From Arcticibacterium luteifluviistationis (GTDB lineage Bacteria > Bacteroidota > Bacteroidia > Cytophagales > Spirosomataceae), in NCBI RefSeq assembly GCF_003258705.1, contig NZ_CP029480.1, positions 3,968,001 to 4,032,000 on the forward strand: a stretch of 64,000 nt of DNA. The letters are read 5' to 3'. This document shows, in pieces, positions 37,012 to 46,215 of this stretch. Position 1 is the stretch's first letter. The number at the start of each line of letters is the position of its first letter. Under the pieces are notes generated by a model. The model searched no databases and was not told where the DNA came from. It was given only the letters and a program-made list of their open reading frames with translations. The position numbers and the translations under genes were made by a program.

Positions 37012-38372
37012 GTGAAGGAAAACACGCCAGTTTAGCAGAAAAACTAACCAACGACACCGACCGAACGGATTGGCATAATAAATCTATTTGGGGTGTTAGA
37101 AAGAAAAGAGATGTAGCCGCTTTTGGTATTCCAGACTGGGAATTATTGAGACAAACGGCCTCCAATATAAAGGATTATGTTCTTGATAACCTCCACGATT
37201 TACTCTTGGAGTTTGAAAAAAATGCTACCGAAAATGGCATAACGGTTCACTGGGCAGCCGATGCAGAAGAGCACAATGCCATAGTTCATGGAATTTTGGC
37301 GAAGCATAATGTCAAAAAAATGGTAAAGAGCAAATCAATGCTCACAGAAGAATGTGGACTAAACCCACATTTGGAGAAAAACGGCATTGAAGTTATTGAT
37401 ACCGACTTAGGCGAAAGGATTATCCAACTAAGAGATGAGCACCCTAGCCATATTGTGATGCCTGCCATCCACCTAAAAAGAGAAGAAATTAGCGATACGT
37501 TTCATGAGTCTTGGGGAACAGAAAAAGGAAACTTTGACCCTCAATACTTAGCAGAAGCTGCTCGTCAAAGCCTAAGACAAGACTTTTTGACGGCAGACGC
37601 CGCCCTTACGGGTGTAAACTTTGCAATAGCCGAAACTGGCGAATATGTTGTATGCACCAACGAAGGTAATGCAGACATGGGAGCACATTTAGCTCCTGTT
37701 CAAATCTCTTGCATGGGTTTAGAAAAACTCATTCCAAAAAGAGAGCATTTGAGCGTCATGCTTCGTTTGCTGGCAAGAAGTAGCACTGGTCAACCGATAA
37801 CCGCTTATTCTAGTCATTTCAAAAAGCCAAGAAAAGGGCAAGAGATGCACTTGGTTTTAGTGGATAATGGCAGAAGCAGGCATATTCAATTGCCTAAATT
37901 CAAAGCGGGTCTAAAATGCATCAGATGTGCAGCATGTATGAATACTTGTCCGGTGTATAGAAGAAGTGGCGGACACTCTTATCATGTGACTGTTCCCGGA
38001 CCTATTGGTTCTATTTTGGCTCCAAACACTAATTTAAAAGAGTATTCTGACTTACCATTCGCCTCTACTTTATGTGGAGCTTGCAGCAATGTTTGCCCCG
38101 TCAAAATAAACATTCACGAACAGCTTTATGAGTGGAGACAGGTCATAGGAAAAGCAGGGTATGTAGAGACCTCCAAAAAGATAGGACTGAAAGTAATGAA
38201 CTTCGTTTTATCTAACCCGAAGGTTTATGATATTGGAGGGAAACTAGGTAAAAAAGCCATGACCTTAATGCCTTATGCCATCAATAACCCATTGAACCCT
38301 TGGTATAAAAGCAGAGAAATGCCCGACATGGACACGGAAAGTTTTAAAGATTGGTATAAGAAAAATAGATGA
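37008..38372 (+). CDS. lutB: L-lactate utilization protein LutB (LUD and 4Fe-4S domains)
   Basis: A 454-residue subunit of the L-lactate oxidation complex. The N-terminal LUD domain (about 50-290) carries 'HWAADAEEHNAIVHGI' and 'NFAIAETGEYVVCTNEGNA'. Two ferredoxin-like cluster motifs follow: 'CIRCAACMNTCP' (C304, C307, C310, C314) and 'CGACSNVCP' (C356, C359, C363). The C-terminal segment reads 'NPWYKSREMPDMDTESFKDW', which resembles LutB tails. Start and stop overlap lutA and lutC by 4 bp each, so the three are translationally coupled. Electrons presumably pass to the quinone pool or another carrier not encoded here. Confidence 0.95.
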   Translation: MSEGKHASLAEKLTNDTDRTDWHNKSIWGVRKKRDVAAFGIPDWELLRQTASNIKDYVLDNLHDLLLEFEKNATENGITVHWAADAEEHNAIVHGILAKHNVKKMVKSKSMLTEECGLNPHLEKNGIEVIDTDLGERIIQLRDEHPSHIVMPAIHLKREEISDTFHESWGTEKGNFDPQYLAEAARQSLRQDFLTADAALTGVNFAIAETGEYVVCTNEGNADMGAHLAPVQISCMGLEKLIPKREHLSVMLRLLARSSTGQPITAYSSHFKKPRKGQEMHLVLVDNGRSRHIQLPKFKAGLKCIRCAACMNTCPVYRRSGGHSYHVTVPGPIGSILAPNTNLKEYSDLPFASTLCGACSNVCPVKINIHEQLYEWRQVIGKAGYVETSKKIGLKVMNFVLSNPKVYDIGGKLGKKAMTLMPYAINNPLNPWYKSREMPDMDTESFKDWYKKNR

Positions 38373-38947
38373 GCAGCAGAGCCGAAATATTAGATAGACT
38401 TAAAAGTCAAACCTCAAGCCAAGGGCAAGTGACTTTACCTGAATTTGATGTAGCCTACATTGGCGACCCTGTGTCAAAATTCAAAACCATTTTAGGCGAA
38501 CTTTATACGGACGTGATTGAGGTTAATTCCTTAAGCGAAGTGGCCAGTTTTGTCACTGAAAAGTTTGATGGGAAACGAATGATTTCTAATGTGGAAACCA
38601 TTGACTTTCCTGATACCGCAAACTGGAAAGAGCAAGACCAACACCTTTTAGAAAATGTAGAGTTTGCTCTTTTTGAAGGAACACTTGGCGTAGCTGAAAA
38701 TGGTGCCATCTGGATTTCTGACGAACAAATGGGACAACGCGTAGCTCCTTTCATTTGCCAAAGGCTAGGTATTATTTTAAAGAAGTCGAGTATTGTTCCT
38801 TTGATGCAGCAAGCATATAAAAATTTAGATAGCAACAAATCAAGCTTTGGAACCTTCATTTCTGGGCCTTCAAAAACAGCTGATATTGAACAATCTTTAG
38901 TTGTAGGAGCTCATGGCTCTAGAGAGCTTTTCGTTTTCTTAATGTAA
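38369..38947 (+). CDS. lutC: L-lactate utilization protein LutC (LUD domain)
   Basis: A 192-residue LUD-domain protein, third component of LutABC. The family motif appears as 'VEFALFEGTLGVAENGAIWI' (about 106-125), which corresponds to 'ADaaIAETGTLVL' in better-known members, and 'LVVGAHGSRELFVFL' closes the protein, with the conserved H-G(P/S)-R/L segment. It overlaps lutB by 4 bp. The following ribulokinase gene starts 91 bp later after a weak hairpin (TGCTTA at 38948, TAAGCA at 38965) and a GGTCAAT direct repeat with 10 bp period at 38973 and 38983, which might be a regulator site. Confidence 0.92.
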   Translation: MSSRAEILDRLKSQTSSQGQVTLPEFDVAYIGDPVSKFKTILGELYTDVIEVNSLSEVASFVTEKFDGKRMISNVETIDFPDTANWKEQDQHLLENVEFALFEGTLGVAENGAIWISDEQMGQRVAPFICQRLGIILKKSSIVPLMQQAYKNLDSNKSSFGTFISGPSKTADIEQSLVVGAHGSRELFVFLM

Positions 38948-39038
38948 TGCTTAGAATTTAGTCTTAAGCACTGGTCAATCGAGGTCAATTTCCGTTTAAA
39001 GCTTTATCTTTAAACCCAGAATTAAATACCCTTTTTGA

Positions 39039-40676
39039 ATGACCTCTAAATACACCATCGGAATAGATTTTGGCTCAGACTCCGTAAGAGCCCTTATAGT
39101 TGATGCAAAAAATGGTGAAAGCCATGGTACTGCTGTATGCTATTATCCACGATGGAAAGAAGGAAAATACTGCGACCCTGCGGCCTCACAATTCAGACAG
39201 CATCCCTTAGATTATATTGAAAGTTTAGAGACCGCTGTAAAAGGTGCTTTGGCAGAAGCAGGGTCAGAGATAGCAAAAAATGTTGTAGGAATTTCTGTAG
39301 ACACCACGGGTTCTACACCTGTAGCAGTGGATAGAAACGGAACACCCTTAGCTCTTTTACCAGAATTTGCCGAAAATCCAAACGGGATGTTTATTCTCTG
39401 GAAAGACCATACTGGCAATGCAGAAGCAGAAGAAATAAACGAATTGGCTCATAATGGCTCCATTGATTATACTAAATATGTAGGTGGCATTTATTCTTCG
39501 GAATGGTTTTGGGCTAAAATATTAAGAACGCTTAGAGTAGATGAGCAAGTAAGAGATAAAGCTTTTTCTTGGGTAGAGCACTGCGACTGGATTTCAGCGG
39601 AATTGACAGGAAATACCAACCCACTAACACTTAAAAGAAGCCGATGTGCGGCAGGGCATAAAGCCATGTGGCATGAAGAATTTGAAGGACTTCCGTCTGA
39701 AGAATTTCTTACCATCTTAGACCCTTTACTTTCTGGATTAAGAGACCGACTTTTCTCCGAAACTTTCACCTCTGATGAAGTCATGGGTTATATTTCGCCT
39801 AAATGGGCTAAGAAGCTTGGCGTACCAGAAAACGTGGTTATAGGCGTAGGTGCTTTTGACGCTCATATGGGCGGCGTGGGTGCAGAAATTGAACCTTATT
39901 CGCTGGTAAGAGTGATGGGAACCTCCACTTGTGACATGCTTGTGGCACCTACCGAGGAAGTAGGGCATTTATTAATCAAAGGGATTTGTGGCCAAGTAGA
40001 CGGCTCCATTTTGCCAGGAATGCTAGGTATGGAAGCTGGTCAATCTGCTTTTGGTGATGTTTACGCATGGTTTCAAAGATTAATTCTTGGACCTGTTAAT
40101 GACCTCATCACAGACCAAGCTGTCAAAGATAAAATGGCGGATGAATTGATACCTCATTTGGCAGACAAAGCTTCCCAATTAGCCCTCACAGAAAACGACG
40201 CCATAGCCTTAGATTGGTTTAACGGCAGACGTACTCCTGATGCCAATCATACATTAAAAGGTGCTATTGCTGGATTGAATTTAGGTAGTGATGCCGCTGT
40301 AGTTTTCAAAGCTTTGGTAGAAGCTACAGCCTTTGGAGCAAAAGCTATTGTAGATAGATTTATATCGGAAGGTGTTCCTATAAAACAAGTGATTGGAATT
40401 GGTGGTGTTGCCAATAAATCATCTTTTGTGATGCAGACATTGGCAGACGTGCTAAATATGCCTATCAAAGTGGCAGCCTCTGACCAAGCTTGTGCCTTGG
40501 GAGCTGGAATGTTTGCCGCTACGGCCGCGGGTATTTATGATAATGTGGAAGAAGCTCAAAAAGCAATGGGTTCGGGATTCAATAAGGAATACCATCCAAA
40601 CCCATCAAAAACACCTATTTACGAAAAGCTTTATGCCAAATACACGGAATTTGGTCAGTTTGTAGAGAACAAGTAG
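39039..40676 (+). CDS. araB: Ribulokinase
   Basis: A 545-residue FGGY-family kinase that phosphorylates L-ribulose to L-ribulose-5-phosphate. The ATP-binding opening 'YTIGIDFGSDSVRALIVDA' (about 5-23) is followed by features of true AraB: 'CYYPRWKEGKYCDPAASQFR', 'QHPLDYIESLE', 'GISVDTTGSTPVAVD' and 'EFAENPNGMFILWKDHTG'. The C-terminal FGGY lobe has 'IGIGGVANKSSFVMQTLADV' and 'DQACALGAGMFAA'. No araA or araD homologue lies in the window, so the rest of the arabinose pathway must be elsewhere. Its proximity to lutABC links pentose or deoxysugar and lactate use. Confidence 0.94.
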   Translation: MTSKYTIGIDFGSDSVRALIVDAKNGESHGTAVCYYPRWKEGKYCDPAASQFRQHPLDYIESLETAVKGALAEAGSEIAKNVVGISVDTTGSTPVAVDRNGTPLALLPEFAENPNGMFILWKDHTGNAEAEEINELAHNGSIDYTKYVGGIYSSEWFWAKILRTLRVDEQVRDKAFSWVEHCDWISAELTGNTNPLTLKRSRCAAGHKAMWHEEFEGLPSEEFLTILDPLLSGLRDRLFSETFTSDEVMGYISPKWAKKLGVPENVVIGVGAFDAHMGGVGAEIEPYSLVRVMGTSTCDMLVAPTEEVGHLLIKGICGQVDGSILPGMLGMEAGQSAFGDVYAWFQRLILGPVNDLITDQAVKDKMADELIPHLADKASQLALTENDAIALDWFNGRRTPDANHTLKGAIAGLNLGSDAAVVFKALVEATAFGAKAIVDRFISEGVPIKQVIGIGGVANKSSFVMQTLADVLNMPIKVAASDQACALGAGMFAATAAGIYDNVEEAQKAMGSGFNKEYHPNPSKTPIYEKLYAKYTEFGQFVENK

Positions 40677-40694
40677 GCTTTTAAACCCTCAACG

Positions 40695-40728
40695 TTTGTC
40701 ACGATTTTGGGACCAAAACCACGACAAA
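40695..40728. repeat. Palindromic dispersed repeat, copy A
   Basis: TTTGTCACGATTTTGG (40695-40710) and CCAAAACCACGACAAA (40713-40728) pair at 13 of 16 positions around a 2-base centre. The unit TTTGTCA-YGATTTTGG also occurs inverted at 55121-55145. It lies between convergent araB and GyrI-like genes and may double as a terminator, though no T-run follows. Confidence 0.5.
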
Positions 40729-40748
40729 CAAACGAAGCTTTTGACCGA

Positions 40749-40776
40749 GTAGCGAGGGGGTTTCACCCCTCGCTAC
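40749..40776. repeat. GC-rich perfect hairpin between convergent genes
   Basis: GTAGCGAGGGG (40749-40759) and CCCCTCGCTAC (40766-40776) are perfect 11 bp arms with a 6-base loop. The GC content stands out from its surroundings. There is no U-tract, so it may be a short repeat element or a transcript-stabilising stem more than an intrinsic terminator. Confidence 0.6.
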
Positions 40777-40806
40777 CAACATTTCGCTCCTCTGGAGCTA
40801 AAACCG

Positions 40807-41265
40807 TTATTTTACAGCCACAAAAATATCAACCTCCGCATCTTCTCTATTCTGTGATTTTGCTCCATATACTTCAAAATCTGTAGTGTATCTCCTATCT
40901 GCTCCACTTTTCCAAATTTCCATCCAAGCATTACCTACTGCACCTTCGTTTAAATTCCCTTTAGCCACAAACTTCACATAATCACCTCCACCTATTTCTA
41001 GCCCTTTCATACCTTCAGGTATTTCGTCTAAACTACTTACTTCACAGGCCAAAACTGTGGTATAAGGTTTTGTAAAATCACCTTCGTATTCTGTGTAGAT
41101 AGAGTAAATTTCAGAGCCTATTAAATTGGGAATTTTTGACATGATTTCTTCTGACATAAACCTGCCCCAAAGTGCTTGAATATCTGTGAGTGCTTGCTCC
41201 TCGTGATTAGTGGTTCTTACCCAAATACCAATTACTTTTTTCGATGCTAATTCTTGTTTTTTCAT
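40807..41265 (-). CDS. GyrI-like effector-binding domain protein
   Basis: A 152-residue protein with only a GyrI/SOUL-type ligand-binding domain, similar to the effector domain of AraC- and MerR-type regulators but without any DNA-binding part. Visible pieces are 'KKVIGIWVRTTNHEEQALTD', 'DIQALWGRFMSEE', 'GSEIYSIYTEYEGDFTKPYT' and the C-terminal 'RYTTDFEVYGAKSQNREDAE'. The pattern 'GxxD(Y/x)vkF' and the late Glu of the binding cleft are consistent with Cass2/GyrI-like proteins, which sequester or hydrolyse cationic or electrophilic compounds. It stands alone with no adjacent regulator. Confidence 0.82.
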   Translation of the reverse strand: MKKQELASKKVIGIWVRTTNHEEQALTDIQALWGRFMSEEIMSKIPNLIGSEIYSIYTEYEGDFTKPYTTVLACEVSSLDEIPEGMKGLEIGGGDYVKFVAKGNLNEGAVGNAWMEIWKSGADRRYTTDFEVYGAKSQNREDAEVDIFVAVK

Positions 41266-41439
41266 ATGCTTATTTCTTTTGATACAAAGTAAACCAGTGC
41301 AAGTGACATCAGTTTGTCAGCAGTCTTAACCCATTTGTATAAATATATTTAGTCTATTTATCTTATAGATTAACTAGAGTATAGTTTATTTGTAAAATTT
41401 TTAGACCGATTCATATCGTAAATTAATACTGGTTCCGTA

Positions 41440-42318
41440 ATGCATTCAAAAAAAGGTAAGGCAAATAACTCTAATAAGCTTTGGTATATAATCCCAGCAC
41501 TTTTGCTTTTAGCCCTAGCCGTTTTCTTGTTTATAAATTATTCTGAGAGCTTTACCTTTGAAAAAGTTAAAAACGGATTTAATCAAGAGTTCCTCATATT
41601 TCTAGCTATTGGCGTTTTTGCCCAATTAGTAGATGGAACGTTAGGCATGGGTTATGGTGCCACCTCTACCACTTTTTTGCTTTCTTTTGGCGTGCACCCT
41701 GCTACCAGTAGCATGGCGGTTCATGTAGCAGAAATGTTTACCACAGGGGCCTCTGCAATATCGCATTATAAGTTTAAAAATATCAACAAAAAGCTCGTTT
41801 TAAACTTGATAGTTCCGGGTATTGCTGGAGCTATAATCGGTGCTTATTTACTGGCAGATGTTATAGATGGGGAAGCCATAAAACCCTTCATAGCTATCTA
41901 CATGATTATTCTAGCAGCTACCATCATCATTAAAGGCCTAAAGAAAAACATCAAAAAGAAGAAAAGTAAAAACCTTGGCATGTTGGCTGGTTTCGGTGGT
42001 TTTATGGACTCCATTGGCGGTGGAGGTTGGGGGCCAATTGTTACCTCTACGCTTATGGGTAGAGGAAGAGACCCTCGATATACCATTGGCTCTGTCAACA
42101 CTGCGGAGTTTGCTATTTCCTTTGCCAGCGGCATCACCTTTGTCCTTTTTGAAGGCATTAGCGGCTGGCGAGTAATTGCAGGATTGGTTATAGGTGGTAT
42201 TATAGCCGCACCAGTTGGGGCTTACTTTTTGAATAAAATCCCAAGAAAACCGGCCACCATTTTAGTGGGTTTACTATTGATTATTTTAAGTGTTAGAACG
42301 CTTATTAGGCTTCTTTAA
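41440..42318 (+). CDS. TauE/SafE-family sulfite/organosulfonate exporter
   Basis: A 292-residue membrane protein with about eight helices. Family signature regions are 'AQLVDGTLGMGYGATSTTFL' (about 63-82) and, in the second half, 'GFGGFMDSIGGGGWGPIVTS' with the duplicated DG/DSIGGGG motif. Members move sulfite, sulfonates or other small C2 compounds across the inner membrane. An extra N-terminal helix (about 14-34) precedes the core. No sulfur metabolism genes lie alongside, so substrate remains open. The stop overlaps the tail of the convergent acyltransferase gene by 4 bp. Confidence 0.9.
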   Translation: MHSKKGKANNSNKLWYIIPALLLLALAVFLFINYSESFTFEKVKNGFNQEFLIFLAIGVFAQLVDGTLGMGYGATSTTFLLSFGVHPATSSMAVHVAEMFTTGASAISHYKFKNINKKLVLNLIVPGIAGAIIGAYLLADVIDGEAIKPFIAIYMIILAATIIIKGLKKNIKKKKSKNLGMLAGFGGFMDSIGGGGWGPIVTSTLMGRGRDPRYTIGSVNTAEFAISFASGITFVLFEGISGWRVIAGLVIGGIIAAPVGAYFLNKIPRKPATILVGLLLIILSVRTLIRLL

Positions 42319-43559
42319 ACTTTCACAAAAATCTTCTTCTTATAAAATACGGCTAACACCGCAAACCAGAACAGTAGATAAAGAATTGCCCAAGAAAGAG
42401 ACGCATATTTTGGGTCCGCAAACATAGGTACTAAACCATTTTTATAAACGTATTGCTGAAAGCCCACACCATCTATTTTGACCGTAGAAAGTACCCTTGG
42501 AATAATACCCGAGAAGAAGAAAATAAGCATTGGGTTTACACCAAAGATTAGAAAAGGTTTAATCCAAAATTTAATACCACGCTCTTCCACCACAAAATAA
42601 ATCAGAGCCATTAGTAAAGTAGCCAGTCCCGCTGTATAAAGAACATAAGAAGATGTCCATAAGGCCTTATTGATAGGAAAGACCATGTTCCAAAAATATC
42701 CCAAGGCAGTTAATCCAAGACCAGCATAAATAAGATAATTGACTCTTTCTTCTTCATACTTCTCCGTAACCAAAAGCCTACCTATAAATACACCAATCAA
42801 GCCTGTAGCAAAAGCAGGAAGCGTACTAAAAAGCCCTTCTGGGTCCCAAGTTTTAGAAGATGCCCACATGTGACCTTCTAAAAACAGTCTATCAAATGCT
42901 GCTGCCACGTTTACATCTTTATCAAATACTCCAGTAACACCCTCTACTGGAATAAGTGCCATAGCCGCCCAATACCCCAAAAGAAGAACTGCACAAACAC
43001 CTCCCAATACCTTTAATGAAAAACTATTATAAAGAATAGCGACCACAAAATACACCAAACCAATACGCTGTAGTACACCAGGAATTCTAACATTTTCAAA
43101 TCCTGAAACGGGCAAATAAGCTAATGTAAAAAGTATAGCTAGAAAACCCAGAACCACGTATAATTGTCTCTTCAGGTCATATTTAGTTAATAATAAATAG
43201 TAGACTAAAGCAACAAAAATCAACCTCACCATTAACAAAGCGTAACCCTCTAAGCCAAAGAGATGTATTTTTGAAAAGAAGCCTAGAAAGAGGCCTAGAG
43301 AAAAAATCCTTAATGCCCTAACCGTAATTTTCAAAAAAGTATTCTTGTCAAAAGAAGGTTCTGGCGAAGCCAAAACTGTGGTAATACCCACCACAAAAAG
43401 AAAAAAAGGAAAAACTAAGTCTGTAGGGCTACAGCCATGCCATTTGGCGTGTAAAAACGGCGTTATCACATTCCCCCAATCTCCTGGGTTATTAACTAAG
43501 GTCATTAACATGACGGTTATTCCACGAAAAACATCAATGGAAGGAAGTCTTTTCTTCAT
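42315..43559 (-). CDS. HGSNAT-like membrane acetyltransferase (DUF5009/NagX family)
   Basis: A 414-residue membrane protein with about 11 helices, related to heparan-alpha-glucosaminide N-acetyltransferase and bacterial NagX. It begins 'RLPSIDVFRGITVMLMTLVN', then 'NPGDWGNVITPFLHAKWHGC' containing the conserved histidine region, then 'SPTDLVFPFFLFVVGI'; these three segments define the family. Members transfer acetyl groups from cytoplasmic acetyl-CoA to sugars such as glucosamine on the outer face or import amino sugars in acetylated form. It stands alone and overlaps the TauE gene tail-to-tail by 4 bp, leaving no room for a terminator between the two. Confidence 0.9.
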   Translation of the reverse strand: MKKRLPSIDVFRGITVMLMTLVNNPGDWGNVITPFLHAKWHGCSPTDLVFPFFLFVVGITTVLASPEPSFDKNTFLKITVRALRIFSLGLFLGFFSKIHLFGLEGYALLMVRLIFVALVYYLLLTKYDLKRQLYVVLGFLAILFTLAYLPVSGFENVRIPGVLQRIGLVYFVVAILYNSFSLKVLGGVCAVLLLGYWAAMALIPVEGVTGVFDKDVNVAAAFDRLFLEGHMWASSKTWDPEGLFSTLPAFATGLIGVFIGRLLVTEKYEEERVNYLIYAGLGLTALGYFWNMVFPINKALWTSSYVLYTAGLATLLMALIYFVVEERGIKFWIKPFLIFGVNPMLIFFFSGIIPRVLSTVKIDGVGFQQYVYKNGLVPMFADPKYASLSWAILYLLFWFAVLAVFYKKKIFVKV

Positions 43560-43674
43560 CTACTAATCAGTTAGGTTGGACTATTATCTGGTTTAAATAC
43601 AGCCTAGGTTAATTATTGTCCAACAAATTCTTAATTTTATACTAAATTTATTCAACCCTAAAAAAATATAACAA

Positions 43675-44601
43675 ATGAAGAAAATAAGCATTCTACTATG
43701 CCTTATACTTTCAATCACCTTTATCAGCAGCCATGCCCAACAAATAGAATGGACGGCCGAGCAAATTAAAACATTTACTAGCGATTATCAAGGCGAAAGG
43801 TCAGCGGATGGAAGACCACATGTCTCAGATGCACTTATTAAAAGACTTGCTAATGTCTCTACAGAAGAGGCTTGGGGGTTTTTAAGAAACAAAGGATATC
43901 ATAATCAGTTTGACGCTGGCTGGGTCATTATAGGTGACAAGCCGCTGGTTGGTAGAGTAGTTACTACGCAGTATATGCCTTCCCGTCCTGACATGGACGA
44001 CAAAATAAAAGCCAAAGGAAAACAAGAGAACCGAGTAGGCTCTCCAAATTCTTGGCCTATTGATGTACTTCAAAACGGTGATGTATATGTGGCAGATGGT
44101 TTCGGAAAAATTATTGACGGAACGCTCATTGGCGATAATCTGGCTAATGCTATTTATGCCAAGTCTAATAATGGAGTCGTCTTTGACGCAGGAGCTAGAG
44201 ATATAGAAGGTATCAGTAAAATTGACGGCTTCGTCGGTTTTGTAAGAGGTCTTGACCCATCTTATATACAAGGAGTAATGATGACTTGTATAAATTGTCC
44301 TATCAGAATTGGAAGAGCAACGGTTTTACCTGGAGATTTGGTCTTAGGAAAACAAGAGGGAGTAGTTTTTATACCGGCTCAGTTTGCAGAAGACCTAATT
44401 CTAAATTCTGAATTCACAGCTCTCAGAGATGAGTTCGGAGTTTTAAGACTTAAACAAGGCACTTATACTCCAGGGGAAGTTGACATGAGATGGTCTGATA
44501 AGATCAAGAACGATTTTCTAGGTTGGATAAAAGCCAACCCTCAAAAACTTCAAATGACACCAGCAGAATTTGACGACTACATGAAAGAAAGAAATTGGTA
44601 A
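43675..44601 (+). CDS. Exported RraA-family protein (HMG/CHA-aldolase-like)
   Basis: A 308-residue protein with a signal peptide (about 1-21, ending 'SSHAQ') followed by an RraA-like domain. Catalytic-type residues are in place: 'NGDVYVADGFGK', 'GTLIGDNLANAIYAKSNNG' with G153-D154-N155, and 'VVFDAGARDIEGI' with R175-D176. In the enzymatic branch this site binds Mg and cleaves 4-hydroxy-4-methyl-2-oxoglutarate or decarboxylates oxaloacetate, while RraA proper only inhibits RNase E. A ~100-residue C-terminal extension ending 'TPAEFDDYMKERNW' follows. Export is unusual for this family. It lies 53 bp before an exported enolase-type enzyme and then a BASS carrier, suggesting one catabolic cassette. 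Confidence 0.87.
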   Translation: MKKISILLCLILSITFISSHAQQIEWTAEQIKTFTSDYQGERSADGRPHVSDALIKRLANVSTEEAWGFLRNKGYHNQFDAGWVIIGDKPLVGRVVTTQYMPSRPDMDDKIKAKGKQENRVGSPNSWPIDVLQNGDVYVADGFGKIIDGTLIGDNLANAIYAKSNNGVVFDAGARDIEGISKIDGFVGFVRGLDPSYIQGVMMTCINCPIRIGRATVLPGDLVLGKQEGVVFIPAQFAEDLILNSEFTALRDEFGVLRLKQGTYTPGEVDMRWSDKIKNDFLGWIKANPQKLQMTPAEFDDYMKERNW

Positions 44602-44654
44602 ATTTTGCCTAATTCTATTAACATTAGAAACAACATTCAACCTATAATTATAAC

Positions 44655-46172
44655 ATGAAAAATAATTTATTCGACCGATTTAAATTTAAAGGAGAACTCC
44701 CAGAAGGCCCTACAGTACATCAATCAGACGCTACCGCTCATAAAATAGCTTCCGAAAATGGCACTGAGCCAAACAAAGGAGACAACAGAAGAGACTTCAT
44801 CAGAAAATCTGCTTTAGGCGGGCTTTCTTTAGGAATGATGTTTAATGGTCAGCCGGACAAAGAAATAGAGTTTCTTTCTCAGAAAGTAAAAAGGTCAAGT
44901 AGCCCATCTGATTTAAGAATCACAGATTTAAGGATTGCCATTATAGCAAAAGCTCCTATGACCTGCCCTATCATCAGAATTGACACTAACCAGGGTATCT
45001 CAGGTTACGGTGAAATAAGAGATGGAGCAAGTGCCAAATACGGTCTCTTTCTTAAAAGTAGACTACTTGGTAAGAATCCTTGTAATCCAGAAATGCTTTT
45101 CAAAGAAATTAAGCAATTTGGTGGTCACGGACGTGCAGCAGGTGGCGTTTGTGGTGTAGAAATGGCCTTGATGGATTTAGCTGGTAAGGCTTATGGCGTT
45201 CCTGCTTTTCAAATGCTAGGTGGAAAATACCGCGACTATATCAGGATTTATGGTGACACACCAACCGTGGCTGACCCTGTGATTTTTGCTCAGAAAATGA
45301 AGGAAAGACAAGACCTAGGTCTTACTTTCTTAAAGATGGATTTTGGTGTAGACCTCTTAAAAGACCACCCAGGAACCGTAGTTGGTGGTAATGCCATGGA
45401 CTATACAAAACAATGGGGAAACCCTCCTAAAATGAAGGGCAACGCAAGAGCTTACGCCAACACTAAGCACCCTTTCACCGGAATTCAGCTTACAGATAAG
45501 GGCATAGAGATAATGGCAAACTACGTGCACGAGGTAAGGAAAGCAGTAGGTTATGAAGTCCCTTTAGCAGCCGATCACTTTGGTCATTTCGGTGTTAATA
45601 CTGCCATCAGAATAGGAAAAGCCGTAGAGAAATATCAGCTAGCTTGGTTAGAAGATATGATTCCTTGGTTTTATACTTCTCAATGGAAACAAATTTCCGA
45701 TGCCTTAGATACGCCAACCCTTACCGGGGAAGACATCTTCTTAAAAGAAGAATTCATTAAGCTGATTGACGCAAGAGCGGTAGACTTAGTTCAGCCCGAT
45801 TTAGCGAGTTCTGGTGGCTTAATTGAAACCAAAAAAATCGGTGATTATGCAGAAGAAAGAGGTATTCCTATGGCCATGCACTTTGCTGGCTCGCCAATTT
45901 CCTTCATGGCAAACATTCATTGTGCTGCCGCTACGGAAAACTTTGTGGCTCTTGAGCATCATAGTTTTGATGTGCCATGGTGGGAAGATTTAGTGGGTGG
46001 AATAGACAAGCCTATCTATAAAGATGGTTTCGTGAAAGTGCCTGAAACTCCAGGTTTGGGTATAGACCTTAATGAAAAAGTAGTAAAAGAGCACCTGAAA
46101 AATGGCACCATGTATTTTGCCCCAACCTCCGAATGGGACGAACTAGATAGCCACGACAGAACATGGAGCTAA
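44655..46172 (+). CDS. Tat-exported enolase-superfamily (mandelate racemase/acid-sugar dehydratase-like) enzyme
   Basis: A 505-residue enzyme. A 44-residue hydrophilic leader precedes a Tat signal with R45-R46 in 'NRRDFIRKSALGGLSLGM', an unusually late position. The enolase N-lobe (about 88-190) is followed by a barrel with K227/D229 in 'FLKMDFG', metal ligands D307, E333 ('WLEDMIPWF') and E359 ('LTGEDIF'), candidate acid/base H308 or H311 and H409 ('AMHFAGSPIS'). The Asp-His pair at strand 3 and the late His resemble acid-sugar dehydratases of the galactonate/mannonate type, which convert aldonic acids to 2-keto-3-deoxy acids; this is family inference. Substrate is unknown. It sits between an exported RraA-like protein and a BASS transporter. 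Confidence 0.9.
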   Translation: MKNNLFDRFKFKGELPEGPTVHQSDATAHKIASENGTEPNKGDNRRDFIRKSALGGLSLGMMFNGQPDKEIEFLSQKVKRSSSPSDLRITDLRIAIIAKAPMTCPIIRIDTNQGISGYGEIRDGASAKYGLFLKSRLLGKNPCNPEMLFKEIKQFGGHGRAAGGVCGVEMALMDLAGKAYGVPAFQMLGGKYRDYIRIYGDTPTVADPVIFAQKMKERQDLGLTFLKMDFGVDLLKDHPGTVVGGNAMDYTKQWGNPPKMKGNARAYANTKHPFTGIQLTDKGIEIMANYVHEVRKAVGYEVPLAADHFGHFGVNTAIRIGKAVEKYQLAWLEDMIPWFYTSQWKQISDALDTPTLTGEDIFLKEEFIKLIDARAVDLVQPDLASSGGLIETKKIGDYAEERGIPMAMHFAGSPISFMANIHCAAATENFVALEHHSFDVPWWEDLVGGIDKPIYKDGFVKVPETPGLGIDLNEKVVKEHLKNGTMYFAPTSEWDELDSHDRTWS

Positions 46173-46215
46173 AGCATTCTATCTTTTCACTTTAATAAGG
46201 TTCTAAAACTTTTTT

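Noticed and set aside
43573-43623. GTTGGAC...GTCCAAC inverted repeat upstream of the RraA-like gene
   Set aside because: Seven-base arms separated by about 37 bases are within chance expectation and no promoter geometry supports it.
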